Source: Hoeflea algicola (GTDB lineage Bacteria; Pseudomonadota; Alphaproteobacteria; Rhizobiales; Rhizobiaceae). From it: 64,000 nucleotides of DNA. The stretch is from assembly GCF_026619415.1 (NCBI RefSeq), contig NZ_JAOVZR010000001.1, positions 2,597,501-2,661,500 of the forward strand. Direction: 5' to 3'. Under the pieces are notes generated by a model. It did not search any database, was not told where the DNA came from, and saw nothing but the letters and a program-made list of their open reading frames with translations. Of the stretch, positions 1-12,591 are shown piece after piece; within the stretch, counting starts at the first letter, position 1; each line of letters opens with the position of its first letter. The translations under genes and the position numbers were made by a program.

Positions 1-1389
1 GCCATCGTCGGCCTCGATCGCCACCCGGATGGCAGTCATTGACGTCGCCACCTTCGCTTCGCTCATCCCGTCAAACAGCCCTTCCATTGCCGCCAGCAAG
101 ACCGAAAGCTGCACAGCGGCTGAAACCGGGTCGCGCTCGGGCTGGCGCAAGGCAGCACGCACGGCGGCGCCGCGCTGCAACCGCGCCCGCGTCCGATCAT
201 CCAGTCTGGTGCCGAACCGGGCAAATTCCTCGAGTTCTTCAAACTGCGACAGCGTCACCCGCAAATTGCCTGCCACCGCGCGGAAAGCGCGCGATTGCGC
301 CTTGCCGCCCACCCGCGACACCGACACACCCAGATCAACAGCCGGGAACTGGTTTTTCTGAACCAGTCGCGGCGACAGGTAGATCTGTCCGTCGGTGATC
401 GAGATCAGGTTGGTCGGAATATAGGCCGAGAGGTTTTCGGCCTGGGTCTCGACCACCGGCAGCACGGTGATCGAACCACCACCGCCACTCTGGGTAAACT
501 GCCCCGCCCGTTCCAGCAGACGCGCGTGAACATAGAAGATGTCGCCGGGAAACGCCTCGCGCCCCGGAGGGCGACGCAACAGCAGCGACAACTCGCGGTA
601 CGCATGCGCGTGATGGGTCAGGTCATCCATCACCACCAGCACATCGCGGCCTTTGGCGGCAAAGGATTCTGCCACCGACATGGCGCCGTAAGGAGCAATA
701 TAGGCGAGCCCCGGCGCGTCCTCGTCGCCGGCGGCAATGACGACGGTGTTCTTCATCATGTCGGCATCGTGCAGCGCCCCGATCACCTTGGCCACCGCAT
801 CGCCGCGCTGGCCAATGGCGCAATAGATGCAGAGCACCCCCGTTTCACGCTGGTTGAGGATGGCATCGACGGCGATCGAGGTCTTTCCGGTCTGGCGATC
901 GCCGATAATCAACTGCCGTTGCCCCAGCCCCACCGGCACCGTGGCGTCGATCGCCTTGAGCCCGGTAGCAAGCGGCCGGTGCACGGCGGACCTGTGCAGA
1001 ATATCCGGCGCCTCGGCCTCGATCGGGTGGATCATGCTGGCGCCGACTGGCCCCTTGTCGTCACGCGGGCGGCCCAGCGCATCGACCACACGTCCGAGCA
1101 GCGCCGGCCCGACCGGCACGCTGATTACCCGGTTGGTGCGGCGCACGTCCTCGCCCAGTGAAATCGCCTCCGAAGGCCCCAGCAACACAACGCCGAGGCG
1201 GCCGGGCTCAAGATCGAATACGATGCCGCGCACGCCCGAGGCGAACTCGACAAGCTCATCGGCCAGTGCCCGCGCCAGCCCGGTCACGACGGCAATGCCA
1301 TCGCCGACCTCGGCCACGCGGCCAATCTCGCTGAGTTCTGGCGCAGGCGCAGGCGCGTCCAGCAACATCTGGACCAGATCCGGCATCAT
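1..1389 (-). CDS. atpA: N-type ATPase subunit alpha (partial, C-terminus cut by window edge)
   Basis: Nucleotide-binding alpha subunit of the soluble N1 head. The reading frame is open from the ATG at 1389 to the window edge, so only the N-terminal 463 residues are visible. The beta-barrel is followed by the Walker A motif GDRQTGKT at residues 163-170. The later stretch with [26 protein letters not shown] is the typical alpha-subunit nucleotide-binding core. It lies 16 bp downstream of atpF and is the last visible gene of the operon; atpG would be expected beyond the edge. The order atpD-C-Q-R-B-E-F-A, with no delta subunit gene, identifies the accessory N-ATPase rather than the housekeeping F-ATPase. 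A second in-frame ATG directly follows the first. Confidence 0.93.
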   Translation of the reverse strand, partial: MMPDLVQMLLDAPAPAPELSEIGRVAEVGDGIAVVTGLARALADELVEFASGVRGIVFDLEPGRLGVVLLGPSEAISLGEDVRRTNRVISVPVGPALLGRVVDALGRPRDDKGPVGASMIHPIEAEAPDILHRSAVHRPLATGLKAIDATVPVGLGQRQLIIGDRQTGKTSIAVDAILNQRETGVLCIYCAIGQRGDAVAKVIGALHDADMMKNTVVIAAGDEDAPGLAYIAPYGAMSVAESFAAKGRDVLVVMDDLTHHAHAYRELSLLLRRPPGREAFPGDIFYVHARLLERAGQFTQSGGGGSITVLPVVETQAENLSAYIPTNLISITDGQIYLSPRLVQKNQFPAVDLGVSVSRVGGKAQSRAFRAVAGNLRVTLSQFEELEEFARFGTRLDDRTRARLQRGAAVRAALRQPERDPVSAAVQLSVLLAAMEGLFDGMSEAKVATSMTAIRVAIEADDG

Positions 1390-1405
1390 GGCGTCTGCTC
1401 CGGAT

Positions 1406-2173
1406 TCAGTTGGCATCGGCAACCGCCTTGCTGATTGTGAGCCCGGACTGCGCCTCCAGCACCGCATCCAGACCGGCGAGATAACTGTCGACCGTCCAGG
1501 CAATCTGGGCGCCGCCAAGCCGAAGTGTCAGGCCGGGCGCTAGCCCGGGATCGGTGGCAAAGCGAAAACTGAAACCCGGAAGGATCGCTTCCAGTTCCGT
1601 GCGCAGTTTGCTGGCCGATGCTTCCGGCAAGGGCGCCTGGGTCAACACCACGGCTTCGCGGTCATCTCCTGCCGCATCACGCATGTCTTCTGCCAGACCG
1701 CTCAGCCGCGCTGCCGCATTGGCGACGATCCGTTGTTCCAGCGTCTCGTCAGCCAGATCTTCGAGCGCCTTGCGGGTCAGCGACAAAAGCGCCTTGGCGC
1801 CCGCACGGTGCAGTTCCTCGGCGTAGCGTCGCGCATCCTCGGCGCGCTGGGCCTCATAGTCGGCTTGCTCCGCGGCCAGCCGCTTGCGGGTTTCGGCAAG
1901 CAGCGTATCCCGCTGTTTTTCGGCCGTCTTGCGCGCGTCCTTGAGCATCTCCGCCCGGCTGGCGCTGAGCTTTGCAACCTCGGCCTTGTAGCTCGCTTCG
2001 GCTGCTTCGGCCGCCTCCCGAATGGCCTTCGCCTCTCCCATCCGGTCCGCTATTTCTGCCTCTCTGGCATCAATGCCGTCGAGAATCGGGCGGTAGAGAA
2101 ACCGCCGTAACAGCCACACCAAAACGAGGAAATTGACGACCTGCGCGGCCACCGTGATCCAGTCAATCGACAT
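1406..2173 (-). CDS. atpF: N-type ATPase subunit b
   Basis: Peripheral stalk subunit, 255 residues, longer than the roughly 160 of an ordinary F-type b subunit, as usual for the N-type family. One N-terminal membrane helix (about residues 5-25, [20 protein letters not shown]) is followed by a long charged Ala/Glu/Arg-rich coiled coil to about residue 150. The C-terminal part resembles the delta-like domain that N-type b subunits carry in place of a separate delta gene; this last point is knowledge of the family plus the missing atpH. It starts 2 bp after the atpE stop and ends 16 bp before atpA. Confidence 0.92.
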   Translation of the reverse strand: MSIDWITVAAQVVNFLVLVWLLRRFLYRPILDGIDAREAEIADRMGEAKAIREAAEAAEASYKAEVAKLSASRAEMLKDARKTAEKQRDTLLAETRKRLAAEQADYEAQRAEDARRYAEELHRAGAKALLSLTRKALEDLADETLEQRIVANAAARLSGLAEDMRDAAGDDREAVVLTQAPLPEASASKLRTELEAILPGFSFRFATDPGLAPGLTLRLGGAQIAWTVDSYLAGLDAVLEAQSGLTISKAVADAN

Positions 2174-2175
2174 GA

Positions 2176-2466
2176 TCAGCCGCCCACTTGCTGTTGTGCA
2201 GCCTCCAGCGCCGCATTCCAGAACGGGTTGGCAAACAGCAGGATCATCGCCACGACAAAGCAGTAGATCGCGGTCGATTCAATCATCGCCAAGCTGACGA
2301 ACAGCGTTCGCGACAAGGTCGAGGCGGCATCGGGTTGCTGGGCAATGGCGCTAAGCGCAGTAGCAGCCGCGCGGCCTTCGCCGAGCGCCGGGCCAAGCGC
2401 GCCGAACGACACGGTGAGGCCAGCGGTGAAAATCGAGATCACGGCTATGATGGAAAGTTCGGTCAT
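2176..2466 (-). CDS. atpE: N-type ATPase subunit c (rotor ring)
   Basis: Ion-binding rotor subunit, 96 residues, two membrane helices. Helix 2 has the ion-binding Glu63 in the context E63-S64-T65-x-x-Y68, the E-S/T-x-x-Y pattern of Na+-type c subunits. In helix 1 the position that is Gln in classical Na+ c rings is Glu30 (GPALGEGRAAA), giving two carboxylates per site. The conserved polar loop is AQQPDA (residues 42-47). Motif alone does not settle whether it moves Na+ or H+, because N-type rings with these residues have been discussed as either. The start overlaps the atpB stop by 4 bp. Confidence 0.94.
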   Translation of the reverse strand: MTELSIIAVISIFTAGLTVSFGALGPALGEGRAAATALSAIAQQPDAASTLSRTLFVSLAMIESTAIYCFVVAMILLFANPFWNAALEAAQQQVGG

Positions 2467-3164
2467 GACGGGTCCTTTGCTGCTTCATCGGCATCCGGCT
2501 TTACCGGGGCTGTAGCCGAAGAGATGTAAACGGTGGCCAGGATGGCGAAGATGTAAGCCTGAATGATGCCGGTCAGCAGACCGAGCATGTCCATCACCAC
2601 GGGAAAGAAGAAGGGGGCGATACCGAGCAGGATCGCCGCGATCACCGCCCCGCTCATGATGTTGCCGTAAAGCCGAATGGCGAGTGAAATGCCGCGTGAA
2701 AACTCGCTGATGATATTGAACGGCAGCATGATCACCGACGGTTCCAGATAGGTGCGAAGATAACCCGCCAGCCCGCGGCTGCCGATGCCGAAAAGCGGCA
2801 CCGCCACCAGCACGGACAGCGCCAATGCCACCGTCGTCGACAGCGAAGCCGTCGGCGGATCGAAGCCCGGAACCACCATCAACAGGTTCGAGGTAACGAT
2901 GAACAGGAACAGCGTGCCGGTAAAATACAGAAGACGCCGGTCGTGCCTCCGAGTGATCTCGGCGATCTGCCCGTCAATGCCCTGAACGATCACTTCAAGC
3001 GTTGTCCGCCACCGGTTTGGCGGAACATCCGGACGCAGCTTACGCGTAATGATAAGGGAGGCGCCGGTCAGCAGCGCCATGATCAGCCAGGTGTTGAAAA
3101 TGGTCTTGTTGATGGCGAGGCCCGCGATCGTGAAGACGACGCTGCTGTCAGGGGTCAGTTCCAT
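2463..3164 (-). CDS. atpB: N-type ATPase subunit a
   Basis: Membrane stator subunit forming the ion half-channels, 233 residues. The start is the ATG at 3164 (MELTPDSSVVFTIAG), which overlaps the atpR stop as ATGA; the open frame runs further upstream but that part lies inside atpR. Several hydrophobic helices are visible. The essential stator arginine sits in SLAIRLYGNIMSG, and the penultimate helix FFPVVMDMLGLLTGIIQAYIF is typical of subunit a. Confidence 0.93.
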   Translation of the reverse strand: MELTPDSSVVFTIAGLAINKTIFNTWLIMALLTGASLIITRKLRPDVPPNRWRTTLEVIVQGIDGQIAEITRRHDRRLLYFTGTLFLFIVTSNLLMVVPGFDPPTASLSTTVALALSVLVAVPLFGIGSRGLAGYLRTYLEPSVIMLPFNIISEFSRGISLAIRLYGNIMSGAVIAAILLGIAPFFFPVVMDMLGLLTGIIQAYIFAILATVYISSATAPVKPDADEAAKDPS

Positions 3165-3457
3165 CAGCAGGCCTCCGCCGGCGGGGAAATGCGCATGATC
3201 GAGATGGCGATCAGGCGAACCAGCATGAACGCCAAACCGAAGCCCGCCAGAGCTGTCACGCCCGCCCCCGCGACCAGCCATCCGGCGACCAGCAGCGCGG
3301 CTATGCGCAGCGCGGCACTGAGCGCCAGCACCAGCGCGGCACGCTCCGTGCGCAGCGCCAGTTGTATGCCCAGAGCCAGTCCGGCGAAAAACAACACACC
3401 CATCAGCGATCCGGCGCCGGCGCCCAGTGCGAAAGAAGTCCAGTCAATGGCGATCAT
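3164..3457 (-). CDS. atpR: N-type ATPase accessory membrane protein AtpR
   Basis: Small protein of 97 residues with three predicted membrane helices, restricted to N-ATPase operons, where it lies just upstream of atpB. Family work suggests it helps assemble the c ring or a subunit; nothing in this sequence tests that. Helix 1 (FALGAGAGSLMGVLFFAGLALGIQ) is Gly/Ala rich, with conserved Arg residues between helices. It begins 2 bp after the atpQ stop and overlaps atpB by 3 bp, so translation is probably coupled. Confidence 0.85.
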   Translation of the reverse strand: MIAIDWTSFALGAGAGSLMGVLFFAGLALGIQLALRTERAALVLALSAALRIAALLVAGWLVAGAGVTALAGFGLAFMLVRLIAISIMRISPPAEAC

Positions 3458-3459
3458 TT

Positions 3460-3782
3460 TCAGCTTCCTTCCTTGTCAATCCACACCCAAGCGACGATGG
3501 CCCCCAGGGCCACCCCGCCAAGGATCAGTGCGATGGTCCACGAAAAATCTTGCGGGGCCACCTTATCAAGCCATATGCCCAGGAACGCGCCAGCCACGGT
3601 CGGCACGGCGACGGTCCAGCCGATCATGCCGAAAGTGCCGATACCGCGCAGCGGGCTTGGTCCGGGATTGTCGCGGGCCGCTTTCATGCGTCGCGCCCGG
3701 TCGCCGATATCTTGCGTGGCCCTGTCTCGGAGGTCCTTGTCGCGAGCGGCCTCGTCGCCGCTGCCCTTGTCTTGATCCTCAC

Positions 3783-3786
<4 letters not shown>
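3460..3786 (-). CDS. atpQ: N-type ATPase accessory protein AtpQ (AtpZ/AtpI-like)
   Basis: Small membrane protein of 108 residues. A long charged N-terminus (residues 1-45, rich in Asp, Arg and Lys) is followed by two membrane helices (about 47-68 and 78-100) separated by the short loop DKVAPQDFSW. This matches the AtpZ/AtpI-like proteins called AtpQ in N-ATPase operons, thought to aid rotor assembly or divalent cation supply. It sits between atpC (4-bp overlap) and atpR. Confidence 0.85.
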
Positions 3787-6407
<2,621 letters not shown>

Positions 6408-7002
6408 CGTTCATCTCCTTTGTTATTCTTGCATCACCAGATTTCGTGCCGGCGCCAGAAGGGCACGCGCACCTTCAGTTCATTCAAGCGGCCCCGGTGA
6501 CCGTTTTACTGCAAATATTGCCGGCGCTTTCGATCTGTCCTGCCGCCGGAAGCACCATGTCCGCGACCGCGAGCGGTACGACAGCCAATGACATTCCACG
6601 GTATGAACCCGTGACAACCAGGCCGACACACCTAGCGGCTCCAATAAAGGCGGGTTCGCGGCCATCGGCATTGATTTGGGTCAATAGGCGGGAGTTGCAC
6701 TCGAATGATGGAGCCTTGCCGGCATCCGCGTGACCGGTCGGAGGGCGCGACAACAGCCTTCCAGATTTTTCGCCGCGGTGCAGAGGGCGCACTACACCAC
6801 TTTCGCTGTCCCGGTCAGCGAAAGTCGGGAATTGCGATCAGAAAAAGGTTTGGAAAGTACTTGTGGACAGAGCGGTCGTGCCAAAACGCGCCCGGCATCA
6901 TATGGCTGACGACGGGCGCCAGCGCCGGTCGCCTGGCATGGAAGACCGGTTGCTCACCGGTAAGGACCGAAACCGGCTCGGATCAGACCCGATCAGGCCC
7001 CG
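6408..7002. other. Intergenic stretch without a supported gene
   Basis: About 595 bases between the SDR gene and cbpM. Short frames on both strands have no coherent domain, no Shine-Dalgarno and no neighbour coupling. The promoter of the SDR/atp unit must lie in the left part. I see no tRNA fold, repeat or convincing terminator. Confidence 0.6.
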
Positions 7003-7341
7003 TCAGGATTGTGAGGACAGCCGGATCCGGTAGGCGTCAACGATCGCTCGCCGAGTTTCGTGCGGCTGCTGCCCGACGGCTTCGGCGAGTCCGCGCAATT
7101 CGCGCCGCAATCCATGCACTTGATCAAGCAGCGACAGCACCACCGGTATCGCGTCAGCTGACAACGCCATTTCTTTGCGCAGGTCGCAGATCAGCCGGAT
7201 GCGCGCAACATCCAGTTCGTCAAACAGCAGGCCATCCTCGCTTTCAGCGGGATTAAGCCAGCCTTCACGCACCCACAGCCTGAGTTCGCGCAATTGCAGC
7301 CGGCGCACTGTCGCGACAACTTCGCGTTCGCCAAACTTCAT
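7003..7341 (-). CDS. cbpM: Chaperone modulator CbpM (MerR-like)
   Basis: Protein of 112 residues with an N-terminal MerR-type winged helix (LRLWVREGWLNPAESEDGLLFDELDVARIRLICDL) and a C-terminal helical segment (VLSLLDQVHGLRRELRGL). CbpM binds the J domain of CbpA and inhibits both its DNA binding and its co-chaperone activity. It starts 4 bp inside the 3' end of the cbpA gene, the usual cbpA-cbpM arrangement, which supports the name over a generic MerR regulator. Confidence 0.82.
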   Translation of the reverse strand: MKFGEREVVATVRRLQLRELRLWVREGWLNPAESEDGLLFDELDVARIRLICDLRKEMALSADAIPVVLSLLDQVHGLRRELRGLAEAVGQQPHETRRAIVDAYRIRLSSQS

Positions 7342-8264
7342 GTCATCCTCCAGAGTTTCGCACGGGGATCTTCCTTGGCAGCATCGCGCCAGCCCTCGGC
7401 GATCGACCGCATCTGGTCGTCAATCTTCTCTGGCAGAACGATCTTGAGCCGCACATACTGGTCGCCGGGCGCACCTTTCGCCGGCTTGATGCCCTGGCCC
7501 TTGAGCCGCATCCGGTGCCCCGACGACGCGCCCTTGGGAATGGCCATTGCCACCTTCCCCGAAAGCGTGGGCACCTCGACACGGGCGCCGAGCACGGCTT
7601 CATCGAAACCGATCGGCAGGTCGATTTCGATATCATTGCCTTCCCTCCGGAACAGCGAGTGCGGTTTCACGGCGATCTCGACATAAGCGTCGCCGGTCGG
7701 CCCGCCGCCGATGCCCGGTCGTCCCTTGCCGCGCAGTCTCAAGGTCTGGCCATCATCAACACCGGCCGGAATCGACAGCTCGATCGTGCCGCCATCAGGC
7801 AACGGGATCGGGCGCTTGGCGCCGCGTGCTGCATCCATGAAATCGACGTCAAGATGGTAGCGCACATCCGCGCCACGCGCGGCGAAACCACCACCTCCCC
7901 AAGCCTGGCCGCGTCCTTTGAACAAATCTGCAAAGATATCCGACGCATCCTCGAAATCACCAAAGCCCGCCGCCGATTCATAGCGTCCGTGCGGGTCGGC
8001 GCCGGCATGTTGCCGGTAATATTGCCGCTCGGGCTTTTCCTGGCCGCTGGCGTCGATTTCTCCGGCGTCGAAGCGCTTCCGCTTATCCGGGTCGCCGACG
8101 ATACCGTAGGCGCTGGAAACCTTTTGAAACTCGGTTTCCTTGGACTTGTCCCCGGGGTGCAGGTCGGGATGCAAGGTTTTCGCCAGCTTTCTGTAGGCCT
8201 TCTTGATTTCAGCCTGTGCCGCGTCCTTGGCAACGCCGAGAATTTTATAGGGGTCATTACTCAT
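7338..8264 (-). CDS. cbpA: Curved-DNA-binding J-domain protein CbpA
   Basis: DnaJ-type co-chaperone of 308 residues. The N-terminal J domain (1-70) has the HPD motif in KTLHPDLHPGD. A Gly/Phe-containing linker with FEDASDIFADLF follows, then the two C-terminal substrate-binding beta domains (LDVDFMDAARGAKRPI..., IEIDLPIGFDEAVLGA...). The cysteine-rich zinc domain of DnaJ is absent, which defines the CbpA class. It forms a two-gene unit with cbpM. Confidence 0.9.
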   Translation of the reverse strand: MSNDPYKILGVAKDAAQAEIKKAYRKLAKTLHPDLHPGDKSKETEFQKVSSAYGIVGDPDKRKRFDAGEIDASGQEKPERQYYRQHAGADPHGRYESAAGFGDFEDASDIFADLFKGRGQAWGGGGFAARGADVRYHLDVDFMDAARGAKRPIPLPDGGTIELSIPAGVDDGQTLRLRGKGRPGIGGGPTGDAYVEIAVKPHSLFRREGNDIEIDLPIGFDEAVLGARVEVPTLSGKVAMAIPKGASSGHRMRLKGQGIKPAKGAPGDQYVRLKIVLPEKIDDQMRSIAEGWRDAAKEDPRAKLWRMT

Positions 8265-8549
8265 GTGCAGCTGTTTCCGCCTCTGTCAGCCGTCGGACTG
8301 TAGCAGATATTGATCCGTAATCCGCAATTCACCGCGATGCTCCTGAATAGCACAACCGTTTCCGCTCGGGCACGGGCATCTGGCAGCACCGGGTTGGGCA
8401 CATCATGCCCGTAACAACGCGCAGTCCGCACGCCGGGAGAAAGGTCAATTTATACTGTTATCCATTATATTTGTTGGTCTTTCCGAATTTTCAAGGTCAT
8501 GCTTCGCCACGCCAACCGCTCATCAACTACTGAGGGCGAAGCCGGTCGT

Positions 8550-11066
8550 TCATTGCGCCGGCACCGGAACCGCTGGCTGCGCAATGTCGGTTGTTGCCAG
8601 CTTGATTCTCTCATCCATCAACGGGCGGATGCGGCGCAGCCGCAGCGAATTGGAAAGAACGAATACCGACGACAGCGCCATCGCGCCCGCAGCCAGCACT
8701 GGCGAAAGCAGCACGCCCGAGGCCGGGTATAGCACCCCTGCCGCCACCGGAATCAGCGCGACATTGTAACCAAATGCCCAGAACAGGTTCTGCTTGATGT
8801 TGGCCATGGTGCGGCGTGACACCTCGAACGCGTTAACGACGCCGCGCAAATCGCCTGACATCAACACCACATCGGCCGATTCAATCGCCACATCGGTTCC
8901 CGTGCCAATGGCAATGCCGACATCGGCATGCGCCAGCGCCGGCGCGTCATTGATGCCGTCACCGACAAAGGCCACCTTGCGTCCACCTTCGCGAAGCCGG
9001 TCCAGTGCCGCCACCTTGCCATCAGGCAGAACACCGGCGATGACATCGTCTATCCCCGCCTCACGGCCGATGGCTTCGGCGGTCTCGCGCTTGTCTCCGG
9101 TAATCATCGCCACCTTCAGACCCAGATCATGAAGTGCTGCGATTGCCGCAGCGCTTGCCTGTTTTACCGGGTCCGCCACGCCGATCACCGCTGCCACCTG
9201 GCCGTCAATCGCTGCATAGAGAGCGGTGCGGCCACGTTTGGCCATCAATTGTTCACTGTCGCGCAGCGCGCCCGGATCCAGCCTCTCCCGCTCCATCAGC
9301 CGGTCTGCGCCAACCATCACATCGTGCCCGTTTACCCGGGCCTTCACACCAAACCCGGTGATCGAGATGAATTCCGTCACCGCGTGGCGCGGCAATTCCT
9401 CGGATCGGGCGGCACGAACCAGGGCTTCGCCAATCGGATGCTCGGATTGTTCCTCGACCGCGGCAACCAGAGCCAGAACATCGGCTCGTGTAAAACCCTT
9501 AGCCAGTTCAAGATCCGTCAATTCCGGCCGACCTTCGGTCACCGTGCCGGTCTTGTCGAAAGCGACAACATCGACATTAGCCAACAATTGAAGGGCATCG
9601 CCCTTGCGGAACAGAACGCCCATTTCTGCGGCCCGGCCGGTGCCGACCATGATCGAGGTTGGCGTCGCCAGACCCATCGCGCAGGGGCAGGCAATGATCA
9701 ACACCGATACGCCCGCAACCAGCGCCAGCGACAATGCCGGGGTGGGACCGAATATCAGCCAGACAAGGACGGTCAGCAGTGCCGCTGCCATTACCGCCGG
9801 CACGAACCACAGCGTAATCTTGTCCACCATTCCCTGGATCGGAAGCTTGGCTCCCTGCGCCTGTTCCACCATGCGGATAATCTGCGACAGCGTCGTGTCG
9901 CCACCCACACGCGTTGCCTTCAGCCGGAAACTCCCGGCCCCATTTACCGTGCCGCCGGTCACCGCATCGCCCGCAGCCTTGGCCACCGGCACCGGTTCGC
10001 CGGTGATCATGCTTTCATCGATATAGCTTGTGCCTTCGGTGACCTCGCCGTCGACGGCAATCCGGTCTCCCGGCCGCACCACCAGGATTTCGCCGGCGCG
10101 GATCTCCTCGATCGGAACGTCCCTGATTTCACCGTCGCGCACGACCCGCGCCGTTCGGGCCTGCAGCCCCAGCAGTTTTTCAATCGCCGCGCCTGTGCGG
10201 CCCTTGGCGCGCGCTTCAAGATACCGACCCAAAAGGATCAGAACCACGATCACTGCCGCTGCTTCGAAATAGACAGCCCGGACCTCCGCAGGGATCAGCG
10301 CCGGCAGGAAGGTCGCGATCACCGAATAAAGATAAGCCGCCGAAGTGCCCACAGCCACCAGGCTGTTCATGTCCGGCGCGCCACGCAGCAGCGCCGGGAA
10401 GCCTTTCGTGTAAAAGCTGCGTCCCGGCCCCACCAGAACCAGCGTGGTCAGCGCGAATTGCAGGATCCAGCTGGTCTGATGGCCGATAGTCCGGCCGATA
10501 AGCTCGTGCATGCCCGGAATGACATGGCTGCCCATTTCGAGCACGAAAACCGGCAACGCCAGCGCCGCGGCAAATGCCATCCTGCCCGCCAGGGCACTTG
10601 CCTCGGCTTGTTTTCGCGCCGACCGGCCGGTCACCGCCTCGCCCTCTACCAGTTCGGCCGGATACCCGGCGGCAGTGGCGGCGGCGATCAGGTCCGATAC
10701 CTCTACCGCCCCTTCCAGATAGGTTACTGTTGCGGTTTCCGACGCCAGGTTGACGTTGACATCAAGCACACCGGCTACTGCGGCAATCGCCTTGTCCACG
10801 CGCCCGACACAGGATGCGCAGGACATCGAGGCGATGCTCAGCGTCACCTTCTGTATCCGCGCCGGATATCCAGCGGTCTCGAGCGCCTCGGCGACATCAG
10901 ACAGATTTCCCTGATTACTGAGGTCAAACTGCGCCGTTTCGCTCGCCAGATTGACCGAAGCACCGGTCACCCCCGGCACCGCTTTCAATGCCTTGTCCAC
11001 GCGGCCCACGCACGAAGCGCAGGACATGCCTTCAATCGACAGTCTGAAATGGTGCAGGTCGGACAT
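8550..11066 (-). CDS. copA: Cu(+)-exporting P1B-type ATPase CopA
   Basis: Inner-membrane copper efflux pump, 838 residues. Two N-terminal heavy-metal-binding domains each carry MSCASC (Cys16/Cys19 and Cys83/Cys86). The membrane part has the transport motif CPC near residue 460; the actuator TGEP is near 355, the phosphorylated Asp in DKTGT near 504, then SEHPIGEA and GDGINDAP. The order matches CopA/CtpA copper ATPases at the usual length. It is transcribed divergently from copZ; a MerR-type promoter with a 19-bp spacer lies directly upstream (11095-11125), implying copper induction through a CueR-like activator. Confidence 0.95.
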   Translation of the reverse strand: MSDLHHFRLSIEGMSCASCVGRVDKALKAVPGVTGASVNLASETAQFDLSNQGNLSDVAEALETAGYPARIQKVTLSIASMSCASCVGRVDKAIAAVAGVLDVNVNLASETATVTYLEGAVEVSDLIAAATAAGYPAELVEGEAVTGRSARKQAEASALAGRMAFAAALALPVFVLEMGSHVIPGMHELIGRTIGHQTSWILQFALTTLVLVGPGRSFYTKGFPALLRGAPDMNSLVAVGTSAAYLYSVIATFLPALIPAEVRAVYFEAAAVIVVLILLGRYLEARAKGRTGAAIEKLLGLQARTARVVRDGEIRDVPIEEIRAGEILVVRPGDRIAVDGEVTEGTSYIDESMITGEPVPVAKAAGDAVTGGTVNGAGSFRLKATRVGGDTTLSQIIRMVEQAQGAKLPIQGMVDKITLWFVPAVMAAALLTVLVWLIFGPTPALSLALVAGVSVLIIACPCAMGLATPTSIMVGTGRAAEMGVLFRKGDALQLLANVDVVAFDKTGTVTEGRPELTDLELAKGFTRADVLALVAAVEEQSEHPIGEALVRAARSEELPRHAVTEFISITGFGVKARVNGHDVMVGADRLMERERLDPGALRDSEQLMAKRGRTALYAAIDGQVAAVIGVADPVKQASAAAIAALHDLGLKVAMITGDKRETAEAIGREAGIDDVIAGVLPDGKVAALDRLREGGRKVAFVGDGINDAPALAHADVGIAIGTGTDVAIESADVVLMSGDLRGVVNAFEVSRRTMANIKQNLFWAFGYNVALIPVAAGVLYPASGVLLSPVLAAGAMALSSVFVLSNSLRLRRIRPLMDERIKLATTDIAQPAVPVPAQ

Positions 11067-11094
11067 GGAACACTCCGGTTTCGAGAACCCGCTT

Positions 11095-11126
11095 CACATA
11101 GGGCTTCCATCCGCTGGAAGGTCAAG
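11095..11126 (-). promoter_or_regulatory. CueR-type copper-responsive promoter/operator of copA
   Basis: Read on the minus strand, a -35 TTGACC (11125-11120), a 19-bp spacer and a -10 TATGTG (11100-11095). The spacer holds the dyad TTCC-N7-GGAA, whose CTTGACCTTCC start is the usual CueR operator half-site. The over-long 19-bp spacer is the hallmark of MerR-family promoters. The ATG of copA lies about 30 bases downstream. Confidence 0.8.
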
Positions 11127-11162
11127 AATTTGCGAAAAAAATATCGTCGTGCGGCAAAAGAG

Positions 11163-11190
11163 CTTGACCTTCCGGCCGCTGGACAGTTCA
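11163..11190 (+). promoter_or_regulatory. Second CueR-type operator, facing copZ
   Basis: On the plus strand CTTGACCTTCC (11163-11173) is followed after 7 bases by GGACAGT, a slightly degenerate version of the dyad at the copA promoter. The -35 TTGACC is clear; a -10 at 19-20 bp spacing is weak. Inferred to give divergent copper induction of copZ. Confidence 0.6.
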
Positions 11191-11220
11191 CCGTCAGCTT
11201 AACCAGAAAGGAATTATCCG

Positions 11221-11427
11221 ATGACCAGATTCAATGTACCGGACATGAGCTGTGAACATTGCACTTCAGCGATAGAAAAGGCGATCAAGGCCGCTGATCC
11301 CAACGCAATGGTCGAATGCGACCTTACTGCCCTGTCTGTCGGGGTCGACAGCAAGCTTGCCGATGAGGCGCTGATCGCAGCGATCAACGAAGCCGGCTAC
11401 GACGTGCGCGGTACAACGACTGCGTAA
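11221..11427 (+). CDS. copZ: Copper chaperone CopZ (heavy-metal-associated domain)
   Basis: Cytoplasmic metallochaperone of 68 residues made of a single HMA ferredoxin-like fold. The metal motif MSCEHC (residues 9-14) holds Cys11 and Cys14, and the C-terminal NEAGYDV matches the conserved Tyr region of CopZ/Atx1 proteins. AGAAAGGA precedes the ATG. It is divergent from copA, to which it would hand Cu(I). Confidence 0.9.
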   Translation: MTRFNVPDMSCEHCTSAIEKAIKAADPNAMVECDLTALSVGVDSKLADEALIAAINEAGYDVRGTTTA

Positions 11428-11586
11428 TCGTCGCTGTTAAGGCCATAAAGCCCAGGCGACAGCAATACTCGACCATCGGGACTCGCCTCAAGTCCGGACC
11501 TCATTGCAGGACCCCGACGCTGTGGCCGTTTGCAAGCCAATGCCACCCGATTAAAGCAGGCGACATCGGCTTGTTTTATTCGGGGT

Positions 11587-12585
11587 TCAGAGGCTGTCGA
11601 CAACAACCCCCAGAACCGCCATGCAATCGCCGGCCTTTACCAGCCCAGGGAAATGCCGTGATACCAATATGCCTGAGCGCTTGGCGCGGTAATCAATTGG
11701 CGGGCGGCCGGTACGATCAGGCAGCCAGACGCGGGCGACAACCTCGCCCTTCTCCACCACATCGCCCAGATCCCTTGTCGGCTCGATCAGGCCGTCATCT
11801 TCACTGAACACATAACAATCATCATCGGGCATATCGAGCATCACCGATGGTCTGGTGTCGAGCTCACCGTTCATGATTCCGGCATGCTTGAGCACATTGC
11901 GCACGCCCTTCTTGGCGATAGCAATCGACCGGGCCGATGCGGTGCCCCCGCCGCCAAGTTCGGTGGTGACCAGGATCTTGCCCTGGTCCTCCACCGCCGT
12001 ATCGTACATGCCGACATTGTCGATCTCCAGCAGCATCATGGTGTACGGCGCATTGAAGGCCTCGACGGCGGCGACGCAGGCCGCCTGCTGGTCGGCATTT
12101 TCGAGCACATGGGCACAGGCGAACGGCACGAAATCCAGTGTCTTGCCACCGGAATGAAAATCGACCACGACATTCGCCTCAGGCAACAGCACGCTGTTGA
12201 AGAAATGAGCGATCTTTTCGGTGACCGTTCCATCCGGCTTGCCCGGGAACGACCGGTTCATGTTGCCCTTGTCGATTGGCGAGGTTCGCGAGCCGGCACG
12301 GAATGCCGGATAATTGAAAGCCGGCACGATGATCACCCGCCCGGTGATGTCGGAGGCTTTCAAAGTCGTCGCCAAATCCATCAGCGCCACCGGGCCTTCA
12401 TATTCATCGCCGTGATTGGCCCCGGTCAGCAGCGCGCTCGGCCCCTCCCCGTTCTTGATGACGGTAAGCGGGATCATCACCGACCCCCAGGCAGAATCAT
12501 CGCGGCTGTACGGCAGGCGGAGGAAGCCGTGGTGCTCGCCATCTTCGGTCAGCGGGATCGTCGGAACTATCGGATTGACAGGCAT
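11587..12585 (-). CDS. doeB: N-acetyl-L-2,4-diaminobutyrate deacetylase (ectoine degradation)
   Basis: Zinc-dependent deacylase of the succinylglutamate desuccinylase/aspartoacylase (M14-like) family, 332 residues. Zinc ligands are visible in GANHGDEYEG (His and Glu) and VDFHSGG (His); the catalytic Glu is likely in VTTELGGGG. In ectoine breakdown DoeB (EutE) removes acetate from the N-alpha-acetyl-2,4-diaminobutyrate made by DoeA. Last gene of the minus-strand ueh-eut-doe run, 6 bp after doeA; the assignment rests on family plus context. Confidence 0.9.
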   Translation of the reverse strand: MPVNPIVPTIPLTEDGEHHGFLRLPYSRDDSAWGSVMIPLTVIKNGEGPSALLTGANHGDEYEGPVALMDLATTLKASDITGRVIIVPAFNYPAFRAGSRTSPIDKGNMNRSFPGKPDGTVTEKIAHFFNSVLLPEANVVVDFHSGGKTLDFVPFACAHVLENADQQAACVAAVEAFNAPYTMMLLEIDNVGMYDTAVEDQGKILVTTELGGGGTASARSIAIAKKGVRNVLKHAGIMNGELDTRPSVMLDMPDDDCYVFSEDDGLIEPTRDLGDVVEKGEVVARVWLPDRTGRPPIDYRAKRSGILVSRHFPGLVKAGDCMAVLGVVVDSL

Positions 12586-12591
12586 GGCGGC

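Noticed and set aside
6484..6792. 102-codon minus-strand frame in the gap before the SDR
   Set aside because: No recognisable domain, no Shine-Dalgarno and no coupled neighbour.
8928..11255. 775-codon open frame on the plus strand opposite copA
   Set aside because: Antisense shadow of a GC-rich gene: biased composition (His/Arg/Gln), no domain, and copA has all P-type motifs.
11397..11606. 69-codon minus-strand frame between copZ and doeB
   Set aside because: Overlaps copZ, no family resemblance and no ribosome site.
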